64,000 nt of DNA from Variovorax sp. YR216 (GCF_900107745.1 NZ_FNRO01000005.1:124001-188000); one strand, 5' to 3'. Shown: positions 8,603 through 19,692, numbered from the stretch's first letter. The notes: generated by a model from the letters alone, not told the origin. Program-made: numbers and translations.

Positions 8603-9667
8603 ATGAACGAATTCCTGCGCAATCTCACGCCGACCCAGCAGGTCGCGATGCTCTTCTTCATCGTCTTCGGCATCCTGTTCGTCGTCAGCGCAGCCACCTT
8701 CCTGCTGGGCCTGAGGGAAAGGCGCAACCCGGTTCACGACGAGATCTGGCAGCGCGAGCTGCAGCATTTCCGTTCACTGCTGCGCACGAGCTGGGTGATG
8801 GCAGTGATTTTCTGGATCGGCTGGGCGCTCGGCCCAACGGTCGCGACAGTACTCTTCGCGCTCATTTCCTTCTTCGCGCTGCGCGAGTTCATCACGCTGT
8901 CACCCACGCGGCGCGGGGACCATCGCAGCCTGATCCTGGCCTTCTTCGTCGTGCTGCCGATCCAGTTCTGGCTGGTCGCCACCGCGCACTTCGACCTCTT
9001 CACCGTGTTCATCCCGGTGTACGTGTTTCTGGCGATCCCGGTCGTGAGCGCGCTGGCGGACGACCCCAGCCACTTCCTCGAACGCAACGCCAAGCTGCAA
9101 TGGGGCATCATGGTCTGCGTCTACGGGCTCAGCCATGTGCCGGCGCTGCTGCTGCTTTCCTTTCCGCGCTACGAGGGCAAGAGTGCGTTCCTGGTGTTCT
9201 ATCTGGTGGTCGTCGTGCAGACCTGCATGCTGGTGCAGCACCTCGTCTCGCGCCGGAAGTCGATGCCGGCTACTGGCGCGCCGTCGAACGAAATGCCCAA
9301 GGGCTGGCTGGGGCCGCTCAGGCATCGCCTCTTCATGCAGCCGCCCTTCGCGCCCAACGTGAGCCGCAGCTTCAACTGGACGAGCTGGGCGCTCGGGATG
9401 GTGATCGCGAGCCTGTTCGGCGCGCTGCTCTCGTTCATCACGCCGTTCAAGTACGGGCAGGCGCTCGCGATGTCGCTGATCGCCTGCGCGGCGGGCTCGA
9501 TGGGCCACCTGGTGATGAAGGCGCTCAAGCGCGATCGCGGCATTCCCAACTGGGGCCAGCGCGGCGTGGGTGTAACCGGCGCCAATGGCCTGCTCGACCG
9601 CGTGGATGCGCTGTGCTTCGCCGCACCCGTGTTCTTCCACGCAGTACGTTGGTACTTCAACGCATAA
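8603..9667 (+). CDS. Phosphatidate cytidylyltransferase (CdsA-like)
   Basis: The 354-residue integral membrane protein has about eight hydrophobic segments and ends with the CDP-alcohol synthase signature, here [14 protein letters not shown]... [22 protein letters not shown], close to the CTP_transf_1 S-x(8)-K-x-R-x-x-K-D consensus with the DR-D spacing conserved. It converts phosphatidate and CTP to CDP-diacylglycerol. It is longer than E. coli CdsA (285) because of an N-terminal segment before the core. It lies directly after a PlsC-like gene, which makes its substrate. The ATG at 8603 is preceded by GGTCTCC, a weak ribosome site; coupling to the upstream gene (12 bp gap) is likely. Confidence 0.85.
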   Translation: MNEFLRNLTPTQQVAMLFFIVFGILFVVSAATFLLGLRERRNPVHDEIWQRELQHFRSLLRTSWVMAVIFWIGWALGPTVATVLFALISFFALREFITLSPTRRGDHRSLILAFFVVLPIQFWLVATAHFDLFTVFIPVYVFLAIPVVSALADDPSHFLERNAKLQWGIMVCVYGLSHVPALLLLSFPRYEGKSAFLVFYLVVVVQTCMLVQHLVSRRKSMPATGAPSNEMPKGWLGPLRHRLFMQPPFAPNVSRSFNWTSWALGMVIASLFGALLSFITPFKYGQALAMSLIACAAGSMGHLVMKALKRDRGIPNWGQRGVGVTGANGLLDRVDALCFAAPVFFHAVRWYFNA

Positions 9668-9674
9668 GGATCCG

Positions 9675-10223
9675 ATGCGCATCCTCGGTATCGATCCCGG
9701 CCTGCAGACCACCGGCTTCGGCGTGGTGGACGTCGATGGCCATTCGCTGAGCTACGTGGCGAGCGGCACCATCAGCACTCGCCACATCGGCAAGGGCCAG
9801 TTGCCGACGCGGCTCAAGGTGCTGTTCGACGGCATCGGCGAGATCAACGAACGCTACAAGCCCGACGCGGCGGCGGTGGAGATCGTGTTCGTCAACGTCA
9901 ATCCGCAGTCCACCCTGCTGCTCGGGCAGGCGCGCGGCGCGTGCCTCACCGCGCTGGTCGCGTGCAACCTGAGCGTGGCGGAATACACCGCGCTGCAGAT
10001 GAAGCAGGCCGTCGCGGGACACGGCAGCGCCGCCAAGGCGCAGGTGCAGGAGATGGTGAAGCGCCTGCTCCACCTGCCCGGCGTGCCCGGCAGCGATGCG
10101 GCGGATGCGCTGGGCATCGCGATCACGCACGCGCACGTCGGCAGTTCGATGGCGCGCCTGGAGACGGCGGCGACGCTGGAAAAGGGAATTGCCGGACGGT
10201 ACCGGCAGGGGCGCACGCGCTAG
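9675..10223 (+). CDS. ruvC: Holliday junction resolvase RuvC
   Basis: RuvC is the dimeric endonuclease that cuts Holliday junctions recognised by RuvAB. The 182-residue protein has the RNase H-like motif [17 protein letters not shown] with the first catalytic Asp at residue 6, [21 protein letters not shown] with the catalytic Glu, and a C-terminal [15 protein letters not shown] carrying the last acidic residues. The open frame runs upstream to 9585, but the ATG at 9675 gives the exact family start. Its TAG stop overlaps the stop codon of a convergent small gene (shared CTAG at 10220-10223). ruvA and ruvB are not in the window. Confidence 0.96.
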   Translation: MRILGIDPGLQTTGFGVVDVDGHSLSYVASGTISTRHIGKGQLPTRLKVLFDGIGEINERYKPDAAAVEIVFVNVNPQSTLLLGQARGACLTALVACNLSVAEYTALQMKQAVAGHGSAAKAQVQEMVKRLLHLPGVPGSDAADALGIAITHAHVGSSMARLETAATLEKGIAGRYRQGRTR

Positions 10224-10396
10224 AAGGCGCGCTCCGCGATCAGCACCGCAAAGAACCCGAAGGCCGCCAGCAGCGTCCACTTGAGGACGATCCAGCCGAA
10301 GCGCCGGTACTTGACCTGCCCCGTACCCGCGTAGAACGCGAACGAAGCGCCGGCCACCAGCAGAAGAAGCAGGATGGCCCAGCGAAAAAGCAGCAT
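10220..10396 (-). CDS. Small two-helix membrane protein (58 aa)
   Basis: A 58-residue reading frame begins at an ATG complementary to 10394-10396 and ends in a TAG that shares the palindromic CTAG with the ruvC stop. It starts [20 protein letters not shown] and has a second hydrophobic segment near [16 protein letters not shown], separated by a charged loop ([10 protein letters not shown]). This is a compact, two-helix inner membrane protein; I do not recognise a named family, though similar short proteins follow lpxC in related bacteria. It lies 12 bp downstream of lpxC, so it is probably expressed with the dcw cluster. Confidence 0.7.
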   Translation of the reverse strand: MLLFRWAILLLLLVAGASFAFYAGTGQVKYRRFGWIVLKWTLLAAFGFFAVLIAERAF

Positions 10397-10408
10397 CGTC
10401 TTGGCGCG

Positions 10409-11332
10409 TTACCAGGCGCGAGCGACCTCGGCGAAGCCGGCAGGCGCGCGGCGCTCGTCGTCGAAGGTGACGATCTCGTGCGCATCCTCGTGCGCGAGCA
10501 GCTCGCGCAGCAGCTTGTTGTTGAGCGCATGGCCCGAGCGGAACGCGCTGTAGGCCGCCAGCAGCGGCTGGCCGATGACGTAGAGGTCGCCCATGGCGTC
10601 AAGGATCTTGTGCTTGACGAACTCGTCGTCGTAGCGCAGGCCGCCCGCATTGAGCACCTTGGTGTCGTCCATGACGATCGCGTTGTCGAGACCGCCGCCG
10701 AGGGCCAGTCCCTTGGAGCGCATGTATTCGACTTCCTTGGTGAAGCCGAAGGTGCGCGCACGCGCGATATCCTGGCTGTAGGAGCCGCTGCCGAGATCAA
10801 ACTCGAAGCGCTGCCCGGTCGAATTGACCACGCGATGGTCGAAGTCGATCTCGAAGCTGAGCTTGAAGCCGTGGTACGGCTCGAGCCGGGCCCACTTCTC
10901 GTCGGCGCCCTGGCCTTCGCGCACTTCCACCGGCCGTGTCACGCGGATGAAGCGGCGTGGCGCGTTCTGCAGCTCGATGCCTGCACTTTGCAAAAGGAAG
11001 ACGAACGACGACGCTGATCCGTCGAGGATCGGCACTTCGTCCGCCGTGATGTCGATCACGAGGTTGTCGATGCCGAGGCCGGCGCAGGCCGACATCAGGT
11101 GTTCGACGGTCTGCACCTTCGCGCCGCGCGAGGACACGGTCGACGCGAGCCGCGTGTCAGTGACCGCTTCGGCGGTCATCGGGATCTCGACAGGCTCCGG
11201 CAGGTCCACGCGCCGGAACACGATGCCGTGGTTCACGGGCGCAGGACGCAGCGTGAGCTCCACGCGCTGGCCGCTGTGGAGCCCCACGCCCACGGCGCGG
11301 GTGATCGATTTGAGGGTACGTTGTGGAAGCAC
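10409..11332 (-). CDS. lpxC: UDP-3-O-acyl-GlcNAc deacetylase LpxC
   Basis: LpxC is the zinc deacetylase that commits UDP-3-O-acyl-GlcNAc to lipid A synthesis. The 307-residue protein starts [21 protein letters not shown] and contains [16 protein letters not shown] (zinc His), [27 protein letters not shown] (catalytic His and Asp ligands) and [10 protein letters not shown]. The frame is open upstream to 11572, but the GTG at 11332 gives the family-standard length (about 305). A TAAAAT hexamer lies 7 bases before this GTG, so a leaderless transcript distinct from the ftsZ message is possible. It is the last recognised enzyme of the dcw cluster, as usual in proteobacteria. Confidence 0.96.
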   Translation of the reverse strand: MLPQRTLKSITRAVGVGLHSGQRVELTLRPAPVNHGIVFRRVDLPEPVEIPMTAEAVTDTRLASTVSSRGAKVQTVEHLMSACAGLGIDNLVIDITADEVPILDGSASSFVFLLQSAGIELQNAPRRFIRVTRPVEVREGQGADEKWARLEPYHGFKLSFEIDFDHRVVNSTGQRFEFDLGSGSYSQDIARARTFGFTKEVEYMRSKGLALGGGLDNAIVMDDTKVLNAGGLRYDDEFVKHKILDAMGDLYVIGQPLLAAYSAFRSGHALNNKLLRELLAHEDAHEIVTFDDERRAPAGFAEVARAW

Positions 11333-11339
11333 GGGCGCA

Positions 11340-11345
11340 ATTTTA
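11340..11345 (-). promoter_or_regulatory. Candidate -10 box of lpxC
   Basis: On the minus strand a TAAAAT hexamer ends 7 bases before the lpxC GTG. The -35 region is GC-rich and a poor match, and no Shine-Dalgarno sequence lies between box and start. Confidence 0.4.
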
Positions 11346-11350
11346 GAAGC

Positions 11351-11380
11351 GCGAGGCGTCCGGCGTACCGCCCGCCTCGC
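11351..11380. terminator. Hairpin between ftsZ and lpxC
   Basis: GCGAGGCG and CGCCTCGC form a perfect 8-bp stem with a 14-base loop in the ftsZ-lpxC gap. On the minus strand it lies just after the ftsZ stop and before the candidate lpxC -10 box. It has no long U tract directly after it, so it may attenuate rather than terminate. Confidence 0.4.
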
Positions 11381-11411
11381 TATGTCCGCGATAGCTTCCA
11401 CAGCGTACCCA

Positions 11412-12617
11412 TCAGTCGGCTTGACGCCGGAGGAACGCGGGGATCTCGAAATCGTCCATCCCGCCCGACGACAGCGCATCCACCTTCGCGGCGGCCATCG
11501 TGCGGTTGGTACGCCACACGCTGGGCACTGCCATGCCGTCGTAGTTCGGCTGGCTGGCGGCATGGCCGACACCCGCGCCGAGCGTCGGAACGGTGAACGG
11601 GATGTTGTCGGTACCGGTGCGGATCACTTCGAGCGTCGGCGCCTGACGACGGGCATCCTGGCGCGAGAGGCCGGTCGCGACCACGGTCACGCGCATTTCG
11701 TCGCCGAGGTTCTCGTCGTAGGCCGCGCCGTAGATGACATGCGCATCGGGCGACGCGTAGGCGCGGATGGTGTTCATCGCGAGCTTCGATTCGCTCAGCT
11801 TCAGGGAAGCCTTCGATGCGGTCACCAGCACCAGCACACCCTTCGCGCCCGAGAGGTCGATGCCTTCGAGCAGCGGGCAAGCCACAGCCTGTTCGGCGGC
11901 GATACGGGCGCGATCCGGACCGCTCGCGGCGGCCGTGCCCATCATGGCCTTGCCGGGCTCGCCCATCACCGTGCGCACGTCTTCGAAGTCGACGTTCACG
12001 CCGCCGTACTCGTTGATGATTTCCGAGATACCGCCCACCGCGTTCTTCAACACGTCGTTGGCATGCCCGAAAGCCTCTTCCTGCGTGACGTCTTCGCCCA
12101 GCACGTCGAGCAGCTTCTCGTTGAGCACCACGATGAGCGAATCGACGTTGGCTTCGAGCTCGTTCAGGCCGGTTTCGGCATTGGTCATGCGGCGGCCGCC
12201 TTCCCAGTCGAAAGGCTTGGTCACCACGCCCACGGTGAGGATGCCCATTTCCTTCGCGACGCGCGCGATCACAGGTGCTGCGCCGGTGCCGGTGCCGCCG
12301 CCCATGCCGGCCGTGATGAACAGCATGTGCGCGCCGGCGATGGCTTCGCGAATGTCGTCCACCGCGGCTTCGGCGGCATCACGCCCCTTCTCGGGCTTGC
12401 TGCCCGCGCCCAGTCCGTTGGTGCCGAGCTGGATGGTCTTGTGCGCGTTGCTGCGCGAGAGCGCCTGCGCATCGGTATTGGCGGAGATGAACTGAACACC
12501 TTGCACGCCACGATCGATCATGTGCGCGACCGCGTTGCCGCCGCCGCCCCCGACGCCGATCACCTTGATCTGGGTTCCCTGATTGAACTCCTCGATCTCG
12601 ATCATTTCGATTGCCAT
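11412..12617 (-). CDS. ftsZ: Cell division protein FtsZ
   Basis: FtsZ is the tubulin-like GTPase that forms the septal ring. The 401-residue protein has the glycine-rich [16 protein letters not shown] motif, the signature loop [15 protein letters not shown], and [11 protein letters not shown], and ends with the conserved C-terminal peptide [14 protein letters not shown] that binds FtsA and ZipA. The ATG at 12617 is preceded by AAGGAG at a good spacing; an upstream open frame extends to 12800 but has no FtsZ-like sequence. A 267-bp gap with a repeat element separates it from ftsA. Confidence 0.98.
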   Translation of the reverse strand: MAIEMIEIEEFNQGTQIKVIGVGGGGGNAVAHMIDRGVQGVQFISANTDAQALSRSNAHKTIQLGTNGLGAGSKPEKGRDAAEAAVDDIREAIAGAHMLFITAGMGGGTGTGAAPVIARVAKEMGILTVGVVTKPFDWEGGRRMTNAETGLNELEANVDSLIVVLNEKLLDVLGEDVTQEEAFGHANDVLKNAVGGISEIINEYGGVNVDFEDVRTVMGEPGKAMMGTAAASGPDRARIAAEQAVACPLLEGIDLSGAKGVLVLVTASKASLKLSESKLAMNTIRAYASPDAHVIYGAAYDENLGDEMRVTVVATGLSRQDARRQAPTLEVIRTGTDNIPFTVPTLGAGVGHAASQPNYDGMAVPSVWRTNRTMAAAKVDALSSGGMDDFEIPAFLRRQAD

Positions 12618-12884
12618 GTTCTGACTCCTTGAATATGCAGTTGCCATGTTTGTGAATGAATTTGTTGTTGGAACCGTTGACGTCTTCCTCAGCGCGGTGG
12701 TCCGGTTCTTCGCCATCGCTCGTTGAAGTGCCGCGGCGGCCCTGCGCGCGCCAGCCAGAGTGCACAACGATTCATGGACGCACTCCCATGCCAGAGACAC
12801 CGCGGAACCGGCTTTGCCGGGCCGCTGGTGTCGCCCCCTGGAAGGGGGTGGAGAGCGACACGAAGTGCGCGAGCCTGGGGGTCA
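12618..12884. other. ftsA-ftsZ intergenic region (267 bp)
   Basis: This gap holds the ftsZ ribosome-binding site near its left end, a moderately AT-rich leader (about 12620-12720), and repeat copy R2 at its right end next to the ftsA stop codon. In most relatives with a dcw cluster the ftsA-ftsZ gap carries one or more ftsZ promoters; no clear TTGACA/TATAAT pair is visible here, so the promoter cannot be placed. Confidence 0.5.
12799..12881 (-). repeat. Dispersed two-hairpin intergenic repeat, copy R2
   Basis: On the plus strand it reads CCGCGGAACCGGCTTTGCCG, then CCCCCTGGAAGGGGG, then GACACGAAGTGCGCGAGCCT and GGGGG, the reverse orientation of R1. The GCCTGGGGG end sits three bases from the ftsA stop codon, as in copy R5b next to its neighbour's stop. 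Confidence 0.75.
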
Positions 12885-14114
12885 TCAAAAATTCCCCACG
12901 ATGAAGTCCTTGAAACGGCCGAAGGCCGTCTTCACGGAACCATTCTTCTGTGCCACCTTGAAGCCGCGAAGGCGCGCATAGCGCGCTTCCTCGAGCAGGC
13001 CCATCACGGTCGCGGCCCTCGGCTGCGCCACCATATCGGACAGCGCACTCGAATATTTAGGAATGCCCCGGCGCACCGGCTTCAGGAAGATGTCTTCGCC
13101 GAGTTCCACCATGCCCGGCATCACCGCGCTGCCACCGGTGAGGACCACGCCGGACGAGAGCACTTCTTCGTAGCCCGACTCGCGGATCACCTGCTGCACC
13201 AGCGAGAAGATCTCCTCGATGCGCGGCTCGATCACGCCCGCGAGCGCCTGCTTGCTCAAGAGGCGCGGACCGCGATCACCAAGACCCGGCACTTCGACCT
13301 GCGTTTCCGGATCGGCGAGCAGCTGCTTGGCGAATCCATTCTCGACCTTGATGTCCTCGGCATCCTTGGTCGGCGTGCGCAGCGCCATCGCGATGTCGCT
13401 GGTGATGAGATCGCCCGCGATCGGGATCACCGCCGTGTGCCGGATCGCACCGTTGGTGAAGATCGCCACGTCGGTCGTGCCTGCGCCGATGTCGACCAGC
13501 ACCACGCCGAGTTCGCGCTCGTCCTCGGTCAGCACCGCCTGGCTCGATGCGAGCGGGTTGAGCATCAGCTGATCGACTTCGAGGCCGCAGCGGCGCACGC
13601 ACTTGATGATGTTCTCGGCCGCGCTCTGCGCACCGGTCACGATGTGCACCTTGGCTTCGAGCCGCATGCCGCTCATGCCGATCGGCTCCTTCACGTCCTG
13701 GCCGTCGATCACGAACTCCTGCGGCTCGACGAGCAGCAGGCGCTGGTCGCTGGAGATGTTGATCGCGCGCGCCGTCTCGACCACGCGCGCCACATCGGCG
13801 GGCGTCACTTCCTTGTCCTTCACCGCCACCATGCCGCTCGAATTGATGCCGCGGATGTGGCTGCCGGTGATGCCGGTGTAGACGCGGCTGATCTTGCAGT
13901 CGGCCATCAGCTCGGCCTCCTTGAGCGCCTGCTGGATGCTCTGCACCGTCGCGTCGATGTTCACCACCACGCCGCGCTTGAGTCCATTGCTTGGCGAGAT
14001 GCCCAACCCCGCCAGCTTGAGCTCGCCGTTGGGCAGCACTTCGGCAACCACCGCCATCACCTTGGCGGTGCCGATGTCGAGGCCGACAACGAGATCTTTG
14101 TAGTCTTTGGACAT
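12885..14114 (-). CDS. ftsA: Cell division protein FtsA
   Basis: FtsA is the actin-like ATPase that tethers FtsZ to the membrane and recruits late division proteins. The 409-residue protein begins MSKDYKDLVVGLDIGTAKVMAVV (phosphate 1 motif), has VVLVDIGAGTTDVAIFTNGA (phosphate 2 motif) and VVLTGGSAVMPGM (adenosine motif), and ends in a short amphipathic-looking segment rich in Lys, Phe and Val (FGRFKDFIVGNF), the membrane-targeting helix. It is preceded by ftsQ with a 32-bp gap. Length is normal. Confidence 0.97.
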   Translation of the reverse strand: MSKDYKDLVVGLDIGTAKVMAVVAEVLPNGELKLAGLGISPSNGLKRGVVVNIDATVQSIQQALKEAELMADCKISRVYTGITGSHIRGINSSGMVAVKDKEVTPADVARVVETARAINISSDQRLLLVEPQEFVIDGQDVKEPIGMSGMRLEAKVHIVTGAQSAAENIIKCVRRCGLEVDQLMLNPLASSQAVLTEDERELGVVLVDIGAGTTDVAIFTNGAIRHTAVIPIAGDLITSDIAMALRTPTKDAEDIKVENGFAKQLLADPETQVEVPGLGDRGPRLLSKQALAGVIEPRIEEIFSLVQQVIRESGYEEVLSSGVVLTGGSAVMPGMVELGEDIFLKPVRRGIPKYSSALSDMVAQPRAATVMGLLEEARYARLRGFKVAQKNGSVKTAFGRFKDFIVGNF

Positions 14115-14146
14115 GAAGCTTCCTCTGTTCGCTTTCTCTCTTGTGC

Positions 14147-14938
14147 TTACTTTTTCTTCGGCTGGTCGGGCACGACCGTGGTTACGCCGCGCAGACGCAG
14201 CGCGTAGCCCTCGTTGTGCCGAAGATCGGCGCCCTCGACCGAGGCCACCGTTCGCCCGTACTGGCTCGCCACCGGCGTGACCGTGCGCAGGAATCGCTGC
14301 GTACGCGCCACCACTTCTTCGCCACGACCCCTGCCGAGTTCGAGCAGCGCGCCGCTATCGAGCATCGCGCGCCAGCTTCCACGGCTCGACAGCGTCAGCT
14401 CGTCGATGGCCAGGTCATAAGGCTTGAACAGCGGCGCCAGCACCCGGTACATGCCGAGCACCTGCCCGGCCTGCTCGACCGGCCCGTCGAGGCGAGGCAG
14501 GCTGTCGTCGACCTCGGCCACGTTGGCATCGAAGACCTCGCCGAATCCGTTGATGAGCCGCGAAGCTGCCTCGTCGCCCCAGTGCGCCACAGGCTGGTGC
14601 TCGGTGAGCGTGACACGCAGCTTGTTCGGGAACTCGCGTCGCACGACGGCCTTGCGCACCCACGGTACCGACTCGAAGGCCGTGCGTGCGCGCCCGAGAT
14701 CGACCGTGAAGAAGTTGCCCGCAAGCTGCGGCGCCACGTTCGCGCGCAGGGTCACCGCGTTGTTGTGCGTGACCTCGCCGTCGACCTTGATGCCGGCGAG
14801 CGGGAAGAAGGGCTGACGCAGCACCCACCAGGCGCCCGCAGCCAGCATCATGAGCGCGAAGAGCGCGAACACCAGGGTCGCGGTCACGTTCATGAGCTTG
14901 ACGTCGAAGGGCACGGGGATGCTGTCGGCCATCTTCAT
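14147..14938 (-). CDS. ftsQ: Cell division protein FtsQ
   Basis: FtsQ is the bitopic divisome protein that links FtsA/FtsZ-side assembly to FtsB, FtsL and the septal synthase. The 263-residue protein has a short cytoplasmic N-terminus, one membrane span (about residues 18-40, [20 protein letters not shown]), and a POTRA-like periplasmic domain beginning [19 protein letters not shown], followed by [24 protein letters not shown], the family hallmark. The ATG overlaps the TGA of ddlB (ATGA), so the two are translationally coupled. The C-terminus is rich in Lys (DQPKKK). Confidence 0.95.
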   Translation of the reverse strand: MKMADSIPVPFDVKLMNVTATLVFALFALMMLAAGAWWVLRQPFFPLAGIKVDGEVTHNNAVTLRANVAPQLAGNFFTVDLGRARTAFESVPWVRKAVVRREFPNKLRVTLTEHQPVAHWGDEAASRLINGFGEVFDANVAEVDDSLPRLDGPVEQAGQVLGMYRVLAPLFKPYDLAIDELTLSSRGSWRAMLDSGALLELGRGRGEEVVARTQRFLRTVTPVASQYGRTVASVEGADLRHNEGYALRLRGVTTVVPDQPKKK

Positions 14939-15912
14939 CCTTCCGCTCGCTCACCGCCCGAATCCAGCGTCGCAGAAGCGAGCACCCGCAGGCAGAGTTC
15001 TTCGTAGGCGATGCCCGCCGCGCGCGCCGACATGGGCACCAGCGAATGGCTCGTCATCCCCGGCGACGTGTTCATCTCCAGCAGGAAAGGCTTGCGGTCG
15101 CTGGCGCGGATCATCAGGTCGGCACGGCCCCAGCCACGGCAGCCGAGCTGGTGGTAGGCCGCGAGCGTGATGCGGCGGATCTCCGCCTCTTCCGCCGCCG
15201 GCAGGCCGCTCGGGCAGTGGTACTTCACGTCGTCGGTGAAGTACTTGTTCTGGTAGTCGTAGGCACCTTCGGGCGCGGCGATGCGCACCACCGGCAGTGC
15301 GACCGCATCGAGCCCGCTGCCGAGCACCGCGCAGGTGACTTCCTCGCCTTCGATGAACTCTTCGCAGAGCACGTCGGCGTCGTAGCGCACCGCGAGCGCG
15401 ACCGCATCCTGCATCTGCGAATAGCCCTCCACCTTGGTCACGCCGATGGACGAACCCTCGCGCGGCGGCTTCACGATCAGCGGCAGGCCGAGCACATCGG
15501 GCACTGCGTTGATCTGCTCGCGGCTCTGCTGGTCGAAGGCAAGACGCACATAGTGCGGCGTCGGCAGCCCGTCGGCCTGCCAGATGCGCTTGGTCATGAC
15601 CTTGTCCATCGCCACGCTCGAGGCCATCACGCCCGAGCCGGTGTAGGGGATGCCGAGCAGTTCGAGCGCCCCCTGCACCGTGCCGTCCTCGCCGTGGCGG
15701 CCGTGGAGCGCAACGAAGCAGCGCTGGAAGCCGTCGCGCCGCAGCTCGGCCAGATCACGCTCCGCCGGATCGAACGGATGCGCATCGACACCGCTCGCCC
15801 GCAGCGCGGCCAGCACGCCGTTGCCGGACATGATGGAGATTTCGCGTTCGGCCGACCTGCCGCCGAACAGGACGGCAACCTTGCCGAAGGACTTGGGATC
15901 GATCACGCTCAC
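14935..15912 (-). CDS. ddlB: D-alanine--D-alanine ligase DdlB
   Basis: Ddl joins two D-alanines with ATP to make the dipeptide added by MurF. The 325-residue protein has the family N-terminus [23 protein letters not shown], the central [29 protein letters not shown] and a C-terminal [21 protein letters not shown]. Its start overlaps the murC stop and its stop overlaps the ftsQ start, each by 4 bases, so it is translated in a chain with them. The ddl gene inside the dcw cluster between murC and ftsQ is called ddlB by synteny with E. coli. Confidence 0.96.
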   Translation of the reverse strand: MSVIDPKSFGKVAVLFGGRSAEREISIMSGNGVLAALRASGVDAHPFDPAERDLAELRRDGFQRCFVALHGRHGEDGTVQGALELLGIPYTGSGVMASSVAMDKVMTKRIWQADGLPTPHYVRLAFDQQSREQINAVPDVLGLPLIVKPPREGSSIGVTKVEGYSQMQDAVALAVRYDADVLCEEFIEGEEVTCAVLGSGLDAVALPVVRIAAPEGAYDYQNKYFTDDVKYHCPSGLPAAEEAEIRRITLAAYHQLGCRGWGRADLMIRASDRKPFLLEMNTSPGMTSHSLVPMSARAAGIAYEELCLRVLASATLDSGGERAEG

Positions 15913-17327
15913 TGCGCACTCCCTTCGCGCACCATTTCAACGACCTTGGCGGGCACGGCCCCGATCGAGCCGGCCCCCATGCAAATGACCACGTCGCCGG
16001 CTTTCGCGTTGTCGAGGATCGCCTGCGGCATGGCCGCGATCTCGTCGACGAACACCGGCTCGACCTTGCCCGCGACGCGCAGTGCGCGCGCCAGGGAACG
16101 TCCGTCGGCCGCCACGATGGGCGCTTCTCCGGCGGCATAGACCTCGCCGAGCAGCACCGCATCGGCCTGGCCGATGACCTTGACGAAATCCTCGAAGCAG
16201 TCGCGTGTGCGGGTGAAGCGGTGCGGCTGAAAAGCCAGCACCAGACGGCGACCCGGGAATGCCCCGCGTGCGGCGGCGATGGTCGCGGCCATCTCGACCG
16301 GGTGGTGCCCGTAGTCGTCGATCAGCGTGAAACTGCCGGCCGCATCGTCCTTCGCAGCGACTTCGCCATAGCGCTGGAAGCGCCGGCCGACGCCCTTGAA
16401 GTCGGCGAGGCCGCGCTGCACCGCCTCGTCGGGAATGCCAAGCTCGACCGCGACCGCGATCACCGACAGCGCATTGCGCACGTTGTGCTCGCCGGGCAGG
16501 TTCAGCACGATGTCGAGGTCGGGCAGCGTCACGCCGTTGCGCCGCTGCGCCGTGAAGTGCATCTGGGCGCCCACCGCGCGGACATTGACTGCGCGTACCT
16601 GCGCGCCCTCGTCGAAGCCGTAGCTGGTGACGGGGCAGGACACCTCGGTCACGATCTGCCGGACGGCCGGGTCGTCGGTGCAAAGAATCGCGACGCCATA
16701 GAAAGGCATGCGGTGCAGGAAGTCGACGAAGGCCTTCTTGAGCTTCGCGAAGTCGTGCCCGTAGGTCTCCATGTGGTCGGCGTCGATGTTCGTGACCACT
16801 GCCATGATCGGCAGCAGGTTCAGGAACGACGCATCCGACTCGTCGGCCTCGACCACGATGTAGTCGCCGCTGCCGAGCTGCGCATTCGCACCCGCGCTGT
16901 TGAGCCGGCCGCCGATCACGAAGGTCGGGTCCAGCCCCGCGGCCGCAAGCACGCTCGCGACGAGGCTCGTGGTGGTGGTCTTGCCGTGCGTGCCGGCGAT
17001 CGCGATGCCCTGCTTGAGCCGCATGAGTTCGGCCAGCATGAGCGCGCGCGGCACCACGGGAATGCGCTTCTCGCGCGCCGCAACCACCTCGGGGTTGTCG
17101 GCGTTCACCGCGGTCGAGGTGACGACCGCATCGGCGCCCGCGATATGCGCCGCATCGTGGCCCACGAACGTGGCGATGCCCAGGCCCGCGAGCCGCCGCA
17201 GCGTTGCGCTGTCGGCCAGGTCCGAGCCCGAGATCTTGTAGCCCAGGTTGAGCAGCACTTCGGCGATGCCGCTCATGCCCGAGCCGCCGATGCCCACGAA
17301 GTGAATGTGATGGATTGCGTGCTTCAT
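15909..17327 (-). CDS. murC: UDP-N-acetylmuramate--L-alanine ligase MurC
   Basis: MurC adds L-alanine to UDP-MurNAc using ATP, the first step of stem peptide assembly. The 472-residue protein starts [25 protein letters not shown] (UDP-binding loop), has the ATP P-loop GTHGKTTTT at residues 112-120, and the conserved EADESDASF and YGHHP motifs. It overlaps murG and ddlB by 4 bases at either end. Length is normal for the family. The open minus-strand frame on the same interval (15937-17340) is an overlapping shadow. Confidence 0.97.
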   Translation of the reverse strand: MKHAIHHIHFVGIGGSGMSGIAEVLLNLGYKISGSDLADSATLRRLAGLGIATFVGHDAAHIAGADAVVTSTAVNADNPEVVAAREKRIPVVPRALMLAELMRLKQGIAIAGTHGKTTTTSLVASVLAAAGLDPTFVIGGRLNSAGANAQLGSGDYIVVEADESDASFLNLLPIMAVVTNIDADHMETYGHDFAKLKKAFVDFLHRMPFYGVAILCTDDPAVRQIVTEVSCPVTSYGFDEGAQVRAVNVRAVGAQMHFTAQRRNGVTLPDLDIVLNLPGEHNVRNALSVIAVAVELGIPDEAVQRGLADFKGVGRRFQRYGEVAAKDDAAGSFTLIDDYGHHPVEMAATIAAARGAFPGRRLVLAFQPHRFTRTRDCFEDFVKVIGQADAVLLGEVYAAGEAPIVAADGRSLARALRVAGKVEPVFVDEIAAMPQAILDNAKAGDVVICMGAGSIGAVPAKVVEMVREGSAQ

Positions 17328-18406
17328 GAGCGGCCTCCACGTCCAGGTTCGGCGAGTTCCTCGCAGGCGCGGACCACGGCGTCCACCGCCTCGGTTTTTC
17401 GCATCGTCCGGGCCTTCAGGGCCCGGTCCAGGAGCGCATCGCGCCCCGTTTTCTGTAAGAGATCAGCCAGCAATTCGGGTGTCAGTTCAGTCTGCTGGAC
17501 GAGCCAGCCACCGCCCGCATCGACGAGGAAGCGCGCGTTGGTGGTCTGGTGGTCGTCCACCGCGGAAGGGAAAGGCACGAACAGCGCTGCTGCGCCGACG
17601 GCCGCGATTTCGGTGACGGTGCTCGCGCCGGCGCGCGCGACGATGAGGTCGGCGTCGGCGTAGGCGCGTGCGGTGTCGTCGATGAAAGGAGTGAGCTCGC
17701 CCTCGACGCCCGCCTGGGCGTAGTTGGCGCGGAGCTCGTCGATCTGCTTGGCGCCGCTCTGGTGCGTGACGCTTGGGCGCTGCGAGGGCGCGATCATCGC
17801 GAGCGCCTTGGGCACCACCGCGTTGAGCGCCTTCGCGCCGAGGCTGCCGCCGACCACCAGCAGCTTGAGCGGCCCGCTGCGACCGGCGAAACGGGCGGAT
17901 GGCTCAGCTTGCGAGGTGAAGGCCGCGCGCAACGGGTTGCCGACCCATTGCGCCTTCTTCAGCACATTCGGGAACGCGCTGAACACACGGTCCGCCACGC
18001 CCGCGAGGATCTTGTTGGCCAGGCCCGCGACCGAGTTCTGCTCGTGCAGAACCAGCGGCTTGCCCAGCAGCACGCTCATCATGCCGCCAGGAAAAGTGAT
18101 GTAGCCCCCAAGGCCCACCACCACATCGGGCTTGACGCGGCGCACCACGCCCAGGCTCTGCCAGAAGGCGCGCAGCAGGCGCACCGGCAGCAGCGCGAGC
18201 GTGAGCGGGCCCTTGCCGCGCACGCCGCCGAACTGCACCGGCTCGAAGTCGAAGCCGCGCGGCGGCACGAGCTGGTGCTCCATGCTGTCGGGCGCGCCCA
18301 GCCAGTGCACGCGCCAGCCGCGATCGCGCAGCGCCTCGGCCACGGCCAGGCCCGGGAAGATGTGACCGCCCGTGCCGCCCGCCATGACGAGTGCGGTCCG
18401 GGTCAT
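17324..18406 (-). CDS. murG: UDP-GlcNAc:lipid I GlcNAc transferase MurG
   Basis: MurG is the peripheral membrane GT28 enzyme that converts lipid I to lipid II. The 360-residue protein begins [23 protein letters not shown] (the GGTGGH motif that binds the diphosphate), has [15 protein letters not shown], and the C-terminal donor-binding [21 protein letters not shown] further loop [17 protein letters not shown] follows. The ATG is preceded by the ftsW stop with a 4-base overlap. Lengths and motifs are standard. Confidence 0.97.
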   Translation of the reverse strand: MTRTALVMAGGTGGHIFPGLAVAEALRDRGWRVHWLGAPDSMEHQLVPPRGFDFEPVQFGGVRGKGPLTLALLPVRLLRAFWQSLGVVRRVKPDVVVGLGGYITFPGGMMSVLLGKPLVLHEQNSVAGLANKILAGVADRVFSAFPNVLKKAQWVGNPLRAAFTSQAEPSARFAGRSGPLKLLVVGGSLGAKALNAVVPKALAMIAPSQRPSVTHQSGAKQIDELRANYAQAGVEGELTPFIDDTARAYADADLIVARAGASTVTEIAAVGAAALFVPFPSAVDDHQTTNARFLVDAGGGWLVQQTELTPELLADLLQKTGRDALLDRALKARTMRKTEAVDAVVRACEELAEPGRGGRS

Positions 18407-19692
18407 ACGCGTCCCCCTCTCATGAGGACGCGGTTTTCGTAATCGATGCGCAGCACCACGGCCAGCGCAATCACGTTCATCAGGATGGCCGAGCCGCCGA
18501 AGCTCATCAGCGGCAGCGTGAGCCCCTTGGTCGGCAGCGCGCCAAGGTTCACCCCCATGTTGATGAAGGCCTGGAAGCCGATCCAGATGCCCACGCCCTG
18601 CGCCACGAGGCCCGAGAACACGCGGTCGAGCGCGATGGCCTGCCGGCCGATGTGCATGATGCGCCGCGTGAGCCAGAGGAAGAGGCCGATGGCAAGCAGC
18701 ACGCCCACGAGCCCGAATTCCTCACCGATCACCGCCATCAGGAAGTCGGTGTGCGCCTCGGGCAGCCAGTGCAGCTTCTCGACGCTGCCGCCGAGGCCGA
18801 CGCCGAAGACTTCGCCGCGGCCGATCGCGATCAGCGAGTGCGAAAGCTGATAGCCCTTGCCGAGCGCGTGCTCTTCGCTCCAAGGATCGAGATAGGCAAA
18901 GATCCGCTCGCGCCGCCACGGGCTGGTCGCCACGATGGTGCCGAAGGCCACCACCACGAGCGCGGCGATCACGAAGAACATGCGCGCGTTCACGCCGCCG
19001 AGGAAGAGGATGCCCATCGCGATCACGGCGATCACCATGAAGGCGCCCATGTCAGGCTCGGCCATCACCAGCATGCCGACCACGACCACCGCGACGCCCA
19101 TCGGCAGCACCGCGCGGAAGAAGCGCTCCTTGATCTCCATCTTGCGGACCATGTAGCTGGCCGCGTAGAGGATCATCGCGAACTTGGCCAGCTCCGACGG
19201 CTGGAAGCGCATGAAGCCCATCGGCAGCCAGCGCCGTGCGCCATTGACGTTGATGCCGATGTGCGGGATCAGCACCACCACCAGCAGCAGCAGCGACACG
19301 ACGAAGAGCCACGGCGCAGCGCGCTCCCAGGTTCGCATCGGCACCTGGAAGGCCAGCATGCCGCCGAGGAAGGCGATCACCAGCGACGCGGCATGGCGCG
19401 TGAGGAAGAAGGTCGCGCTGTAGCCGGCGCGCGCGAAGCGCGGGTTGTCAGGCATCGCGATCGAGGCCGAATAGACCATCACCAGCCCCCAGGCCAGCAG
19501 CGCGACCGTGACCCAGACCAGCGCCTGGTCGAAGCCCAGCACCCGCACCGGCGCGGCCTTGGTCTGCGTCATGCCGGCGCTGCCCAGGCGCACCGGCAGG
19601 TGGATCGGCAAGGCATCCATGCTGCTCTTGGCGCGGCTGAACCAGCCGGCGAAGCGGCTGGTCTTTGCTGTGGAGGTGGATGCCGCGCTCAT
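18403..19692 (-). CDS. ftsW: Septal SEDS glycosyltransferase FtsW
   Basis: FtsW is the septum-specific SEDS peptidoglycan polymerase that acts with FtsI. The 429-residue protein has about ten hydrophobic segments after a basic 40-60-residue cytoplasmic N-terminus that is longer than in E. coli FtsW. Family motifs include [52 protein letters not shown] and [18 protein letters not shown]. It overlaps murD and murG by 4 bases at either end. It is distinguished from RodA (1264-2418) by [13 protein letters not shown] and by position in the dcw cluster. Confidence 0.96.
   Translation of the reverse strand: MSAASTSTAKTSRFAGWFSRAKSSMDALPIHLPVRLGSAGMTQTKAAPVRVLGFDQALVWVTVALLAWGLVMVYSASIAMPDNPRFARAGYSATFFLTRHAASLVIAFLGGMLAFQVPMRTWERAAPWLFVVSLLLLVVVLIPHIGINVNGARRWLPMGFMRFQPSELAKFAMILYAASYMVRKMEIKERFFRAVLPMGVAVVVVGMLVMAEPDMGAFMVIAVIAMGILFLGGVNARMFFVIAALVVVAFGTIVATSPWRRERIFAYLDPWSEEHALGKGYQLSHSLIAIGRGEVFGVGLGGSVEKLHWLPEAHTDFLMAVIGEEFGLVGVLLAIGLFLWLTRRIMHIGRQAIALDRVFSGLVAQGVGIWIGFQAFINMGVNLGALPTKGLTLPLMSFGGSAILMNVIALAVVLRIDYENRVLMRGGRV

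Noticed and set aside
12618..12800. Extension of ftsZ upstream of the annotated ATG
   Set aside because: No homology to FtsZ, and the ATG at 12617 has a clear Shine-Dalgarno sequence.
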